Positions 19,312 through 27,593 of a stretch of DNA of 35,109 nucleotides are shown here, piece by piece (within the stretch, counting starts at the first letter, position 1; each line of letters begins with the position of its first letter). The notes under the pieces were generated by a model. It was not told the origin of the DNA, did no database searches, and saw nothing but the letters and a program-made list of their open reading frames with translations. The position numbers and the translations under genes are program-made. Source of the stretch: Draconibacterium aestuarii (GTDB taxonomy: Bacteria > Bacteroidota > Bacteroidia > Bacteroidales > Prolixibacteraceae). The stretch is taken from the NCBI GenBank assembly GCA_026671195.1, contig JAPOHD010000001.1, positions 1 to 35,109 on the forward strand, written 5' to 3'.

Positions 19312-21141
19312 CTATCTCTTTATTTGTTTTTCAAACCGGCTCATTGTCGTTGCCGCCTTTTTGTACAATTCGTGGCGGGCTTCAGAACCACCTGCAGGCG
19401 CATAGCGGGCAAATTCGCACTGCTCAACTACTTCTTCAAAATCTTTTATTACGTCCTCTTCAACCTTGCGTTCTTTTAACGTATTGATTGCCGATTCACG
19501 GTTTAAGTCGGCTACCGGAATACCCAGCTTATCGCTTAAATAGCCCCAGAAAGCTTTTAATATGGCTTCGTGGAAGGCTTCATTGTTGTTGTGTTTCATG
19601 TAGCCGGAAGCAGCTTTTAAACGTTTTGTGGCAATACGGTTTGCTTTTTTATTGCGTACCAGTGCGATGTTGGCATTTTCGCGTGCTTTCTTTCGGTAAA
19701 TAAAATACAGAAGTACAAACATCAATGTACTAACTGCGTAGATCATGTAGAAGAGCAAACTTCCGTAAAATGTAGTTCCTCTCGATTTAAATGCCGGGTT
19801 TCCTTGTTTGATAAAACGTATGTCTTTTCCAATAAGGCGAACATCTTCTTTGCGTAACGAACTAACTACTGTTGCCGATTGTTCTTCGCTTCCTTTTGTA
19901 ACTTTAAGTTTGTATTCGGGTGTCGATTTTGTAACATATTTTCCGGTGGATGGATCGAAATACGCAAACTTTAACGGCGGAATAGTGTAATCTCCTTCAA
20001 ACCTTGGCTGAAAAAGGTATTCAATGGTTTTTGCGCCTGAAACTCCATTGTCGTTGGCTTTTACATTATCGGTTGCACGTGGATCGTACACTTCAAAGTC
20101 GCTTGGTAGCTCCAATTCTGGAGTACGAACCAGCCGAATGTTTCCGTTTCCACTTACTTTTACAGTTAATGTTACCGCATCGTTGGTGGTTACCTTCTCG
20201 CTGCTTATGTCGGAAGTAATGTTGAAATTACCCACACCTCCCATATAATCTGCCGGTGCTGCCGGCAAATCTTTTACATTAACGGTAACTGCATCCGATG
20301 TGACACGGGCTTTAACCGTTCGGTAGTTATCAAAAAAATCGTCGAAAAAACTTCGGGCTTTAACCCGCTGGCGTACCAAAAGTGCCATGCTAAATGGCTC
20401 AATTTTTAAGCGGCCATTTTGTTGCGGGAAAAGAACTGTTTTTTTGAGTACCCCAACCTGGTAAATTTTATCGTTGTACACCTCGCGGGAGAAGTTGATT
20501 TGTTGCGGAATGTCGATATCCTGGGTATAAAAACCTTCGTAAGTCGGAAGATTTACTTCATCGAAACCGGCGATGGGAATATTCGGATCGACATACAATT
20601 TTACAGTGGCAATAATTTGCTCACCTCGAAACGGATTACGTTTATTTAACTCAACGCGAACAAAAAGATTGTCTTCATCAAGATCGATGTTTTGAGTTGT
20701 TCCCTGCGTTTGTCCGCCACTTCCTCCTTGTGCTTGCGGTGCTTGTGTTGTTGAAGCTTTTACAACCTGAATTGTTAATGAATTTGATTCGTAAACTTTG
20801 CCATCCACTTCAATCGAACCCGGGCGTATTTCAAAGCTTCCTTCTTTTTTTGCCCTTAAAACATAGGTATACGAATATTCAACCTGCGTTGTGGTTTTTC
20901 CGTTAATGGTTTGAATACTGGTGGAAGAACCCTGGCTCGGACCCATTAAAATCTGAAAATTATCGCTCAGCCCCGGCGGAAGTTTTAGGTTGCTGCCGCG
21001 TTCGTTAAGCGAAAAGCTGAGTCGGAATTGTTGTCCCATTTCAACTGCGCTGGGTGCACTCATCACAAAACGTGTTTGAGCTGCCTGGGCCACCATAACC
21101 GTACAAAACAGGAAAATATATGTTATAAATTTCTTCATCAT
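19312..21141 (-). CDS. batD: BatD: large exported/membrane protein of the aerotolerance operon
   Basis: 609 residues with a signal peptide (MMKKFITYIFLFCTVMVAQA). The long extracytoplasmic part is made of beta-sandwich domains typical of BatD: FVMSAPSAVEMGQQFRLSFSLNERG, SYTYVLRAKKEGSFEIRPGSIEVDGK, VDPNIPIAGFDEVNLPTYEGFYTQDI, LTVKVSGNGNIRLVRTPELELP and YLFQPRFEGDYTIPPLKFAYFDP. A single transmembrane helix (FYGSLLFYMIYAVSTLMFVLLYF, around residues 440-462) leads to a cytoplasmic helical domain ending in FEKQIKR. It follows batC after a 121-bp spacer. It probably works with the vWA proteins BatA/BatB in the envelope. Confidence 0.92.
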   Translation of the reverse strand: MMKKFITYIFLFCTVMVAQAAQTRFVMSAPSAVEMGQQFRLSFSLNERGSNLKLPPGLSDNFQILMGPSQGSSTSIQTINGKTTTQVEYSYTYVLRAKKEGSFEIRPGSIEVDGKVYESNSLTIQVVKASTTQAPQAQGGSGGQTQGTTQNIDLDEDNLFVRVELNKRNPFRGEQIIATVKLYVDPNIPIAGFDEVNLPTYEGFYTQDIDIPQQINFSREVYNDKIYQVGVLKKTVLFPQQNGRLKIEPFSMALLVRQRVKARSFFDDFFDNYRTVKARVTSDAVTVNVKDLPAAPADYMGGVGNFNITSDISSEKVTTNDAVTLTVKVSGNGNIRLVRTPELELPSDFEVYDPRATDNVKANDNGVSGAKTIEYLFQPRFEGDYTIPPLKFAYFDPSTGKYVTKSTPEYKLKVTKGSEEQSATVVSSLRKEDVRLIGKDIRFIKQGNPAFKSRGTTFYGSLLFYMIYAVSTLMFVLLYFIYRKKARENANIALVRNKKANRIATKRLKAASGYMKHNNNEAFHEAILKAFWGYLSDKLGIPVADLNRESAINTLKERKVEEDVIKDFEEVVEQCEFARYAPAGGSEARHELYKKAATTMSRFEKQIKR

Positions 21142-21262
21142 CGTTTCAATCCTACAAAATTATTGTTTTTGTTTAATTGCCTTTCAAAGTTTAGTATTAA
21201 AAAACAATACTTAATATTTAATGTCATTAGTCATTAGTCAATTGCGACTGCCGATTCTTTAT

Positions 21263-22060
21263 CTACCATTCTTTTTCCGATCGCGACCTCTGGGCTTTTG
21301 CAGCCTTCTCTTTTTTTACTTTATCCTGTATATCGCGTTCGTCGTTTTGCAAAGCCTGTAATAACTGCTCAGCATCTTGTTTCGAAATCTTATTCTGCTG
21401 AGGCTGTTGCTGTTGTTGGTCTTTATTTTGTTGATCTTTATTCTGATCCTGGTCCTGGTTTTGCTGATCTTTATTTTGATCCTGATTCTGGTCCTGCTTG
21501 TCCTTGTTCTGATCCTTATTTTGATCTTTGTCCTGATCCTGGTTGTCTTTATTCTGGTCTTGATTTTGATCCTGGTTTTGTTGTTCTTCCTTCTTCTTTT
21601 TTAGCATTTGCGCATAAGCCAGATTGTATTTGGTTTCCAGATCGGATGGATTTTCGCGCAATGCCTTTTTGTACGATTCAATACTTTCGTCCAGCTTTTC
21701 CTGCATCAACTGTGTATTTCCCAGGTTGTGGTTGGCACGGGCACGGTCAACCGGATCTTCCATGATTTCCGACAATTCGGTGAATTTACCTTCGGCCTCT
21801 TCAAAACGTTGTTGTTTGTACAAAGCGTCGGCCAGGTTGTAATTCCACTGTAAATTTTCCGGACGTTCTTCCAACGCTCTTCGGTATTCGGTTTCTGCAT
21901 TGCTGAATTTTACCGAGTCAATTTTTGTGGTATCACGAACCGCCTCCATAAAAAGCTTGTTCCCGTTTCGCACAAATTTCCGTTCGTTTTGACCGAAAGC
22001 AATACTTGAAATTGCCAGCAGAAATACTATGAAATATATTTTTCTCATCTCAAATGTCAT
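21263..22060 (-). CDS. batC: BatC: TPR protein with a Q/D/N/K low-complexity tail
   Basis: 265 residues (261 if the second Met, M5, is the start, which gives a cleaner signal peptide MRKIYFIVFLLAISSIAFGQ). TPR units run from about residue 53 to 152 (AETEYRRALEERPENLQWNYNLADALYKQQRFEEAE, ARANHNLGNTQLMQEKLDESIESYKKALRENPSDLETKYNLA). Residues about 155-224 are almost entirely Q, D, N and K in QNQDQNKD-type repeats, and the end is charged (KISKQDAEQLLQAL...RSRSEKEW). A polar repeat tail after the TPRs is typical of Bacteroidota BatC. It probably acts as a periplasmic protein-interaction partner of BatA/BatB. Confidence 0.9.
   Translation of the reverse strand: MTFEMRKIYFIVFLLAISSIAFGQNERKFVRNGNKLFMEAVRDTTKIDSVKFSNAETEYRRALEERPENLQWNYNLADALYKQQRFEEAEGKFTELSEIMEDPVDRARANHNLGNTQLMQEKLDESIESYKKALRENPSDLETKYNLAYAQMLKKKKEEQQNQDQNQDQNKDNQDQDKDQNKDQNKDKQDQNQDQNKDQQNQDQDQNKDQQNKDQQQQQPQQNKISKQDAEQLLQALQNDERDIQDKVKKEKAAKAQRSRSEKEW
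21389..21598 (-). repeat. Low-complexity Gln/Asp/Asn/Lys coding repeat in batC
   Basis: About 70 codons of CAG/CAA/GAT/AAT/AAG in short imperfect units (QDQNKDQN type). Units are multiples of three bases, so slippage would change length without a frameshift. The antisense frames are artificially Leu/Ile-rich because of it. Confidence 0.85.
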
Positions 22061-22061
22061 T

Positions 22062-22106
22062 TGTCAGTAATCAATCTTCGTACTTCGGTCTTCCGACTTC
22101 CGTCTT
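22062..22106. repeat. Short simple repeat between batB and batC
   Basis: The spacer is a run of CTTCGTA/CTTCGGT/CTTCCGA/CTTCCGT heptamer-like units. Similar low-complexity spacers are common between Bacteroidota genes; role unknown. Confidence 0.5.
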
Positions 22107-23138
22107 CTATCCAAACAATTTAATATTCTTCAAATACTTGTTTTTGCGCTCAAGAATTACAAATTCGAGCAACAACAACAATAATCCTATGGCAAAGAAA
22201 TACTGGAACTGGTCGTCGTATTCTGAAAAAGTTTTCGACTCCATTTCCGTTTTTTCCATCTTGTTTATTTCATCGAACAGTGCATTTAATCCAACCTGTG
22301 CATTATTTGCCCGAACATAAATTCCTTCTCCGGCCGCCGAAATCTTCTCCAGCATTTGCTCATCCAGCTTTGTAATCACAACATTTCCATCGCGATCTTT
22401 TAAATAGTCGGTTTGCCCGTTTCGCAACACCGGAATTGGCGCACCGGCCGGAAGTCCCATCCCAATGGTGTGAACAATAATTCCTTCTTTTACTGCCGCC
22501 TGCGCCGACGAAATAGCATCGTCTTCGTGGTTTTCTCCATCGGTAATAATAATAATGGCCTTGTTCGACTCACCGGTAGGTGTAAACGAACGTCGTGCCA
22601 AATCTATTGCAGCACCAATGGCAGTACCTTGTTTCGGAACTATTTGTGTATTTACCGAATTCAGAAATAATTTTGCTGAATTATAATCGCTGGTAATCGG
22701 CAATTGAGTGTAAGCATCGCCGGCAAAAACGATCAAACCAATTTTATCGTCTTTTAAACGATCAACCAAACGCGAAATAGCACGTTTTGATCGCTCCAGC
22801 CGGTTGGGTTGAATATCTTCTGCCATCATACTGTTCGATACATCGAGTGCTATGATCAGCTCTATACCTTCGCGTTTTACCGTTTTTAATTTCGAACCAA
22901 ATTGCGGGCGTGCAATACCGGCAATAAAAAAGGCCAGGGCCAGCATTACAACAAAAAACTTAAATACCGGGCGGTTTTTCGAACTAAAGGGCATTAAGTG
23001 ACTGATTATTTCCTGCTGCCCAAACTTTTTTAGTGCCCGGCGGCGCGAAATGCGCGACCAGATAAAAAACAGGGTTAGCACCGGAATAATTAGCAATCCC
23101 CATAAATATTCAATATTTCCAAATCTAAAAATTTCCAT
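22107..23138 (-). CDS. batB: BatB: membrane-anchored von Willebrand factor A domain protein
   Basis: 343 residues. Two N-terminal transmembrane helices (YLWGLLIIPVLTLFFIWSRI and FKFFVVMLALAFFIAGIARPQ) precede a vWA domain with an intact MIDAS motif D-x-S-x-S in IALDVSNSMMAEDI. The later metal-site Thr is in GTAIGAAIDLA and the Asp in IIIITDGENHEDD. A third helix (FQYFFAIGLLLLLLEFVIL) is near the C-terminus. vWA domains bind protein ligands through a divalent metal. It lies 11 bp after batA, so the two are probably translated together and may pair in the membrane. The family link to aerotolerance is known; molecular function is not. Confidence 0.93.
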   Translation of the reverse strand: MEIFRFGNIEYLWGLLIIPVLTLFFIWSRISRRRALKKFGQQEIISHLMPFSSKNRPVFKFFVVMLALAFFIAGIARPQFGSKLKTVKREGIELIIALDVSNSMMAEDIQPNRLERSKRAISRLVDRLKDDKIGLIVFAGDAYTQLPITSDYNSAKLFLNSVNTQIVPKQGTAIGAAIDLARRSFTPTGESNKAIIIITDGENHEDDAISSAQAAVKEGIIVHTIGMGLPAGAPIPVLRNGQTDYLKDRDGNVVITKLDEQMLEKISAAGEGIYVRANNAQVGLNALFDEINKMEKTEMESKTFSEYDDQFQYFFAIGLLLLLLEFVILERKNKYLKNIKLFG

Positions 23139-23149
23139 ACTTCACAATT

Positions 23150-24145
23150 CTAAGGGATACTTCTGAAAAGGGTTACACGCAAGAAAAGGCTTGCAACTAA
23201 AAACAAGGCACCCAGCAACGCAAAAGGCAAAAATTCTTCCGATTTGCGGCTAAACTCTTTTACCTCTATTTTTGATTTTTCCAAAGCGTCTATTTCTTTA
23301 TAAATCTCTTCCAACTTACTGTTACTGGTTGCTCTAAAATATTTACCATCGGTTATGTCGGCAATTTTCTGAAGGGTTTCTTCATCAATTTTTACCTCCA
23401 TGTCGCGCAGCTGCACCCCAAACTGTGTTTGAACCGGGTAGGGGGCAGTGCCAATTGTACCAACGCCTACGGTATACACGCGTATACCAAAGGTTTTTGC
23501 AATTTCGGCGGCGGTAACAGGAGCAACTTCTCCGCGGTTGTTCTCACCATCGGTTAATAAAATAACTACCCGGCTAATGGCTTCGCTGTCTTTTATTCGG
23601 GCAACAGCAGTGGCCAGTCCGTTACCGATTGCGGTTCCATCCTCAATAATTCCACATTTAATGTCTTTAAACAGGTTGAGCAGAACAGCGCGGTCGGTAG
23701 TTAAGGGGCACTGCGTAAATGCTTCGCCTGCAAAAACCACAAGACCAATGCGGTCGTATTCGCGTCCCGATATAAATTCCATCGCCACTTTTTTGGCGGC
23801 TTCCAGGCGGTCGGGCTGGAAATCCTGTGCCAACATACTACTCGAAATATCCAATGCGACCACAATATCAATTCCTTCGGTGGTTACATTTTCCCAGTTT
23901 CTTGAGGATTGCGGGCGTGCCAAAACAATCACAAAAAATCCGATTGAAATAAGTAAACAAACAAAAACCAGGTGGCGTAAATAATGCCTGATGGTTCGTG
24001 GTGCTTTTATTACCGCAGCAGTTGATGAAACCTGGATGCTTGCGGTATTTCGTTTTTGCCTGAGCACATACCATACAATCATGGGCACAAGTACCCACAA
24101 AATATGGAAAAGTTCAGGGTTTTTAAATGTTAATCCTTCAAACAT
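23150..24145 (-). CDS. batA: BatA: membrane-anchored von Willebrand factor A domain protein
   Basis: 331 residues. Transmembrane helices at LFHILWVLVPMIVWYVL and HLVFVCLLISIGFFVIVLARPQ are followed by a vWA domain with MIDAS motif D-x-S-x-S in VVALDISSSMLAQDF. Also present are the metal-site Thr region GTAIGNGLATAVARI and the Asp in VVILLTDGENNRGE. A C-terminal helix is at LPFALLGALFLVASLFL. It is a paralogue of BatB, which follows after 11 bp. Upstream, only 6 bp separate it from the BatD-like gene at 24152. Complete by length. Confidence 0.93.
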   Translation of the reverse strand: MFEGLTFKNPELFHILWVLVPMIVWYVLRQKRNTASIQVSSTAAVIKAPRTIRHYLRHLVFVCLLISIGFFVIVLARPQSSRNWENVTTEGIDIVVALDISSSMLAQDFQPDRLEAAKKVAMEFISGREYDRIGLVVFAGEAFTQCPLTTDRAVLLNLFKDIKCGIIEDGTAIGNGLATAVARIKDSEAISRVVILLTDGENNRGEVAPVTAAEIAKTFGIRVYTVGVGTIGTAPYPVQTQFGVQLRDMEVKIDEETLQKIADITDGKYFRATSNSKLEEIYKEIDALEKSKIEVKEFSRKSEEFLPFALLGALFLVASLFLRVTLFRSIP

Positions 24146-24151
24146 CCTTAA

Positions 24152-25147
24152 CTATTTAATTGTAACTTCTTCAACATCTTTATCATCTTCATCTTTGCCT
24201 TTTTCTTCCTGTTTTTTAGGCTCCTCCTTTTTGGTGTCGTTTATAAAAAAGTAGGCATTTACCAGGGCCATATTATCATCGTCAGGAAGTGGCTGGTACT
24301 TGGCAAACTTAACCAGGTCGGCCAGTTTTAATGTCTGGCTCAGGTCGGCAAACGACTTATCATTTAACAATCCTTTTTGTGCCCTGAAACTTTCAATGGT
24401 TTCATCGGAGGTTTGCTCCAGTGCTCTTATTCCAAACCGATCTTCGATATAATTTCGAAGGGTATTGGTAACCTCGCTGTAATACTGCTTGGTTTTTCCT
24501 TTTTGCCATACCTTTTCTGCTTTAATCCGGTCGAGCTCGCGAATTGCCACAATGTGCGGCGGTTCTTTTGGTTTTGGCGGACGGGCAAAAATAGGCTGGT
24601 TCTTTTTCTTTCTTTTAATAGAATACAGAAGGAAGAATATGATGGCACCAATAAGAATTACGCCTAATATATACGGAGTAACTTCTTTTAATGTAAGCGG
24701 CGCATCGTAAGGCATTTTGATGTCGGTTGGTCCCCTGGTGGTATCAATCTCCATGGTATACACATTCAGGGTAACACCGTTGCTCGGAATGGAGTCGATG
24801 GTACCATCCACGTCGATTTTGAACCAGAAAGGTGGAATCCGGTAACTTCCACTGTCGAAACAGGTAATTGTATATGCCTGAATTTGTTTCATCAGCGATT
24901 CGTCGTCCAACTCAAAAGTATCGACACCCGAAAGGCTGATTAATTCAATCAGGTCGACAATTGTATCGGGCACTGCCGGAAACTGAACATCCACATTTTT
25001 GGGATGATCGATTTCCAGGAACAGTTTCACCTGGTCGCCCAATAAAATATTTGTCGAATCGAGGCTGGCAGTGGCTTTTATTTGCTGCGCGTTTACCGAT
25101 CCGGCGAATAATACAGCGGCTAATATGATTGCTAATTTTAACTTCAT
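24152..25147 (-). CDS. BatD-like/DUF4381-like membrane protein of the bat operon
   Basis: 331 residues. A signal peptide (MKLKLAIILAAVLFAGSVNA) is followed by a beta-sandwich domain (ATASLDSTNILLGDQVKLFLEIDHP ... DSGSYRIPPFWFKID) that recalls one BatD repeat. A transmembrane helix lies at about 156-176 (VTPYILGVILIGAIIFFLLYSI). A cytoplasmic part with helical ELDRIKAEKVWQKGKTKQYYSEVTNTLRNYIEDRFGIRALEQTSDE follows, then a very acidic/basic tail (KKEEPKKQEEKGKDEDD). Position between the DUF58 gene and batA with 6-bp gaps on both sides shows it is a core operon member. Its own name is uncertain; an interacting partner of the MoxR/vWA system is a reasonable inference. Confidence 0.8.
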   Translation of the reverse strand: MKLKLAIILAAVLFAGSVNAQQIKATASLDSTNILLGDQVKLFLEIDHPKNVDVQFPAVPDTIVDLIELISLSGVDTFELDDESLMKQIQAYTITCFDSGSYRIPPFWFKIDVDGTIDSIPSNGVTLNVYTMEIDTTRGPTDIKMPYDAPLTLKEVTPYILGVILIGAIIFFLLYSIKRKKKNQPIFARPPKPKEPPHIVAIRELDRIKAEKVWQKGKTKQYYSEVTNTLRNYIEDRFGIRALEQTSDETIESFRAQKGLLNDKSFADLSQTLKLADLVKFAKYQPLPDDDNMALVNAYFFINDTKKEEPKKQEEKGKDEDDKDVEEVTIK

Positions 25148-25153
25148 TGTTTA

Positions 25154-26032
25154 CTATTTTAATGCCCGTTTTTTAAACAAGGTCATTAACGACTTTACAT
25201 AGTCTTCGTTTGTATTGATGTCCGCATAATCGACGCCACATTTTTTAAACATCGCATCGAGTTTGCCGGCATGTTTTATCCACCAATCGGCATATAGTTT
25301 CCGGGTTTTTCGCGAGCTGCTGTTTACCCAAACATAGTTGCCTTTTTCGGCATCTTTCAGCTTGATCATTCCAATTGAAGGCAGCTCTGTTTCACGTTCG
25401 TCGTATATTTTTAAGGCTACAATGTCGTGTTTGTTGTTGGCAATTGAAAGTGCCATTTCCAACTCCTGGTTTTCGTCCATAAAATCGGAAATAACAAAAG
25501 CTGTGCAACGTTTTTTAATGGCGTTGGTGAGGTAGCGAATGGCTCCGGTAATATCGGTTCCCTGGCTTTCGGGATGAAAGTCGATCAATTCGCGAATGAT
25601 ACGTAAAATATGGCTTTTCCCTTTTTTCGGCGGAATAAACTTTTCAATTTTATCGGAAAAGAAGATAACGCCAATTTTATCGTTGTTTTGAATGGCCGAA
25701 AAAGAAAGTACCGCCGAAAGTTCGGTAATAATGTTCTTTTTTAGTTTTTCGAACGAACCAAAATCACGCGAGGCACTCACATCGATGATCAACATTACAG
25801 TAAGTTCACGTTCCTCTTCAAAAACCTTTATGTATGGCGTGTTGTAACGGGCCGTAACGTTCCAGTCAATGCTTCGGATATCGTCGCCAAACTGGTATTC
25901 ACGTACTTCCGAAAATGCCATACCCCGCCCTTTAAAAGCACTGTGGTATTCTCCCGCAAAAATATTTCGCGACAGGCCACGTGTTTTTATCTCAATCTTC
26001 CGTACTTTTTTTAATAAATCAGTTGTTTCCAT
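25154..26032 (-). CDS. DUF58 domain protein of the moxR-bat operon
   Basis: 292 residues, soluble. The N-terminal DUF58 signature is AGEYHSAFKGRGMAFSEVREYQFGDDIRSIDWNVTARYNTPYIKVFEEERE, followed by a vWA-like fold with DVSASRDFGS (D-x-S-x-S) and FVISDFMD. DUF58 proteins are nearly always encoded next to MoxR ATPases and are thought to link the ATPase to the membrane vWA partners. Here it is the second gene after moxR, followed by the BatD-like gene after 6 bp. The spacer to moxR holds a palindromic repeat. Complete. Confidence 0.92.
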   Translation of the reverse strand: METTDLLKKVRKIEIKTRGLSRNIFAGEYHSAFKGRGMAFSEVREYQFGDDIRSIDWNVTARYNTPYIKVFEEERELTVMLIIDVSASRDFGSFEKLKKNIITELSAVLSFSAIQNNDKIGVIFFSDKIEKFIPPKKGKSHILRIIRELIDFHPESQGTDITGAIRYLTNAIKKRCTAFVISDFMDENQELEMALSIANNKHDIVALKIYDERETELPSIGMIKLKDAEKGNYVWVNSSSRKTRKLYADWWIKHAGKLDAMFKKCGVDYADINTNEDYVKSLMTLFKKRALK

Positions 26033-26033
26033 T

Positions 26034-26166
26034 AAAAGCCCCCTTTCCCTTCGGGATTTCCCCCCAAAGGGGAAAATATAAACGGATATTTGTCTTTTTC
26101 AAATTTATAATAATTATAATTTGACTCGTTCTTGTTCTCCCCCTTGGGGGAGTTCGATGGGGCCTT
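26034..26166. repeat. Palindromic intergenic element between moxR and the DUF58 gene
   Basis: The left arm (26034-26077) and the reverse complement of the right arm (26133-26166) share the pattern A-A-G-C-C-C-C...C-C-C-C-A-A-G-G-G-G-A-A. Each arm also folds alone (TTTCCCC/GGGGAAA and CTCCCCC/GGGGGAG). The element fills the spacer, and the right arm overlaps the last codon of moxR. This G/C-block type of palindrome is frequent between Bacteroidota genes. Confidence 0.75.
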
Positions 26167-27160
26167 ATGGTACCTCTACCGTATTTAAAATATCGGCAAC
26201 AATTTCTTCCGAGGTAATGTTATTGGCTTCGGCTTCGTAGCTTAATCCAATACGGTGGCGTAATACATCCGGACAAACCGCCCGAACATCTTCAGGAATT
26301 ACATACCCGCGGCGTTTGATAAACGCAAAAGCTTTGGCTGCCTGTGCCAGGCTGATTCCTGCCCTTGGTGATGCACCGTAAGCAATCATGTCGTTGTATT
26401 TCTCCAGTTTGTATTCGTTGGGCTCGCGTGTTGCAAAAACAATATCCACAATGTATTTCTGAATTTTTTCATCCATGTACACATCTTTTACCACATCGCG
26501 GGCGCGAATAATATCTTCGGGTGCCAAAATAGTTGAAGTTTCGGGGAACTGGCGCAACAGGTTCTGGTTGATGATTTGGCGCTCTTCCTCTTTTTTCGGA
26601 TAGTTGATTACCACTTTCAGCATAAAACGGTCGACCTGTGCTTCAGGAAGCGGATAAGTACCTTCCTGTTCAATTGGGTTTTGCGTTGCCATTACAAGGA
26701 AAGGTTCATCGAGTTTAAAGGTGCTGTCGCCAATTGTAATCTGGCGTTCCTGCATGGCTTCGAGTAATGCCGACTGCACTTTTGCGGGTGCCCGGTTAAT
26801 CTCGTCGGCCAAAACAAAGTTGGCAAAAATAGGCCCCTTTTTAATCGAGAATTCTTCCTTCTTCTGGCTATAGATCATGGTTCCCAAAAGGTCGGCAGGA
26901 AGCAAGTCGGGAGTAAACTGTATACGTGCAAATTTTGCACTAATTGTTTTCGACAGCGAATTAATTGCCAGTGTTTTTGCCAAACCCGGAACACCTTCCA
27001 AAAGAATGTGCCCGTTGGAAAGCAAACCAATCAGCAGGCTTTCTACCAGGTGTTTCTGCCCCACAATTACTTTGTTCATTTCCATGGTGATCATGTCAAC
27101 AAATGAACTTTCTTTCTGAATCCTTTCGTTTAATTCTTTAATATCAACTGTTTGGTTCAT
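26165..27160 (-). CDS. moxR: MoxR family AAA+ ATPase
   Basis: 331 residues. Walker A is GVPGLAKT (about residues 56-63), Walker B VLADEINRAPAKVQSALLEAMQERQ, sensor 1 MATQNPIEQEGTYPLPEAQVDRF, and the C-terminal lid includes GASPRAGISLAQAAKAFAFIKRRGYV. MoxR ATPases act as chaperone-like remodelers with vWA-domain partners, here presumably the DUF58 protein, BatA and BatB. It is the first gene of the bat operon, and a -7 box lies 65 bp upstream of the ATG. The stop codon lies inside the palindromic repeat that separates it from the DUF58 gene. Confidence 0.95.
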   Translation of the reverse strand: MNQTVDIKELNERIQKESSFVDMITMEMNKVIVGQKHLVESLLIGLLSNGHILLEGVPGLAKTLAINSLSKTISAKFARIQFTPDLLPADLLGTMIYSQKKEEFSIKKGPIFANFVLADEINRAPAKVQSALLEAMQERQITIGDSTFKLDEPFLVMATQNPIEQEGTYPLPEAQVDRFMLKVVINYPKKEEERQIINQNLLRQFPETSTILAPEDIIRARDVVKDVYMDEKIQKYIVDIVFATREPNEYKLEKYNDMIAYGASPRAGISLAQAAKAFAFIKRRGYVIPEDVRAVCPDVLRHRIGLSYEAEANNITSEEIVADILNTVEVP

Positions 27161-27224
27161 ATCCTACTTTTATATTTTATTGTTTTATTTTGATTGTTAC
27201 GACGCTTGTTTTCTTTAAGAAGCG

Positions 27225-27232
27225 CAAAGATA
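27225..27232 (-). promoter_or_regulatory. -7 promoter box for the moxR-bat operon
   Basis: Minus-strand TATCTTTG is a perfect TAnnTTTG. A TTTG at 27260-27257 lies 24 bp upstream, slightly far for a -33 element. The predicted start gives a leader of about 60 nt. Confidence 0.65.
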
Positions 27233-27239
27233 AGTTTGT

Positions 27240-27593
27240 TTACTTCACCTGCCTAACAAACCAGCGTCTGTTTTTCGACGTACGAAAATAAGCGATTGCA
27301 AATATAATAAGCCATTATAATTGTTAAAAAATTTTAATGAAAAATATAGGTAATAATCAGGAGACAGAAAGATGGTGTAAAAGAACAAAGCAGCTTTTGC
27401 TGAATAATACTAATAACACATCAAAATGAGTGATGTAAATTGTTTCTTTTTCTCTTCTTCATTGGAAAATAGTTTCGTAACTACGGCTATGAAAATATTT
27501 TTCGCTTTGAATAAGAAAAAACAATTGACTTGGGTCGAACTTCGTTTCAATTTATTTATCAATCATTTGAACATGCAATTGGTATAAAACGTA
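27240..27593. other. Intergenic region between the bat operon promoter and the esterase gene
   Basis: AT-rich; no ORF with protein-like composition, no strong hairpin and no clear repeat. It separates two minus-strand units. Confidence 0.45.

Noticed and set aside
21298-21765. Plus-strand ORFs opposite batC, including a Leu/Ile-rich one at 21377-21604
   Set aside because: Their odd composition is the antisense image of the Q/D/N/K coding repeat in batC.
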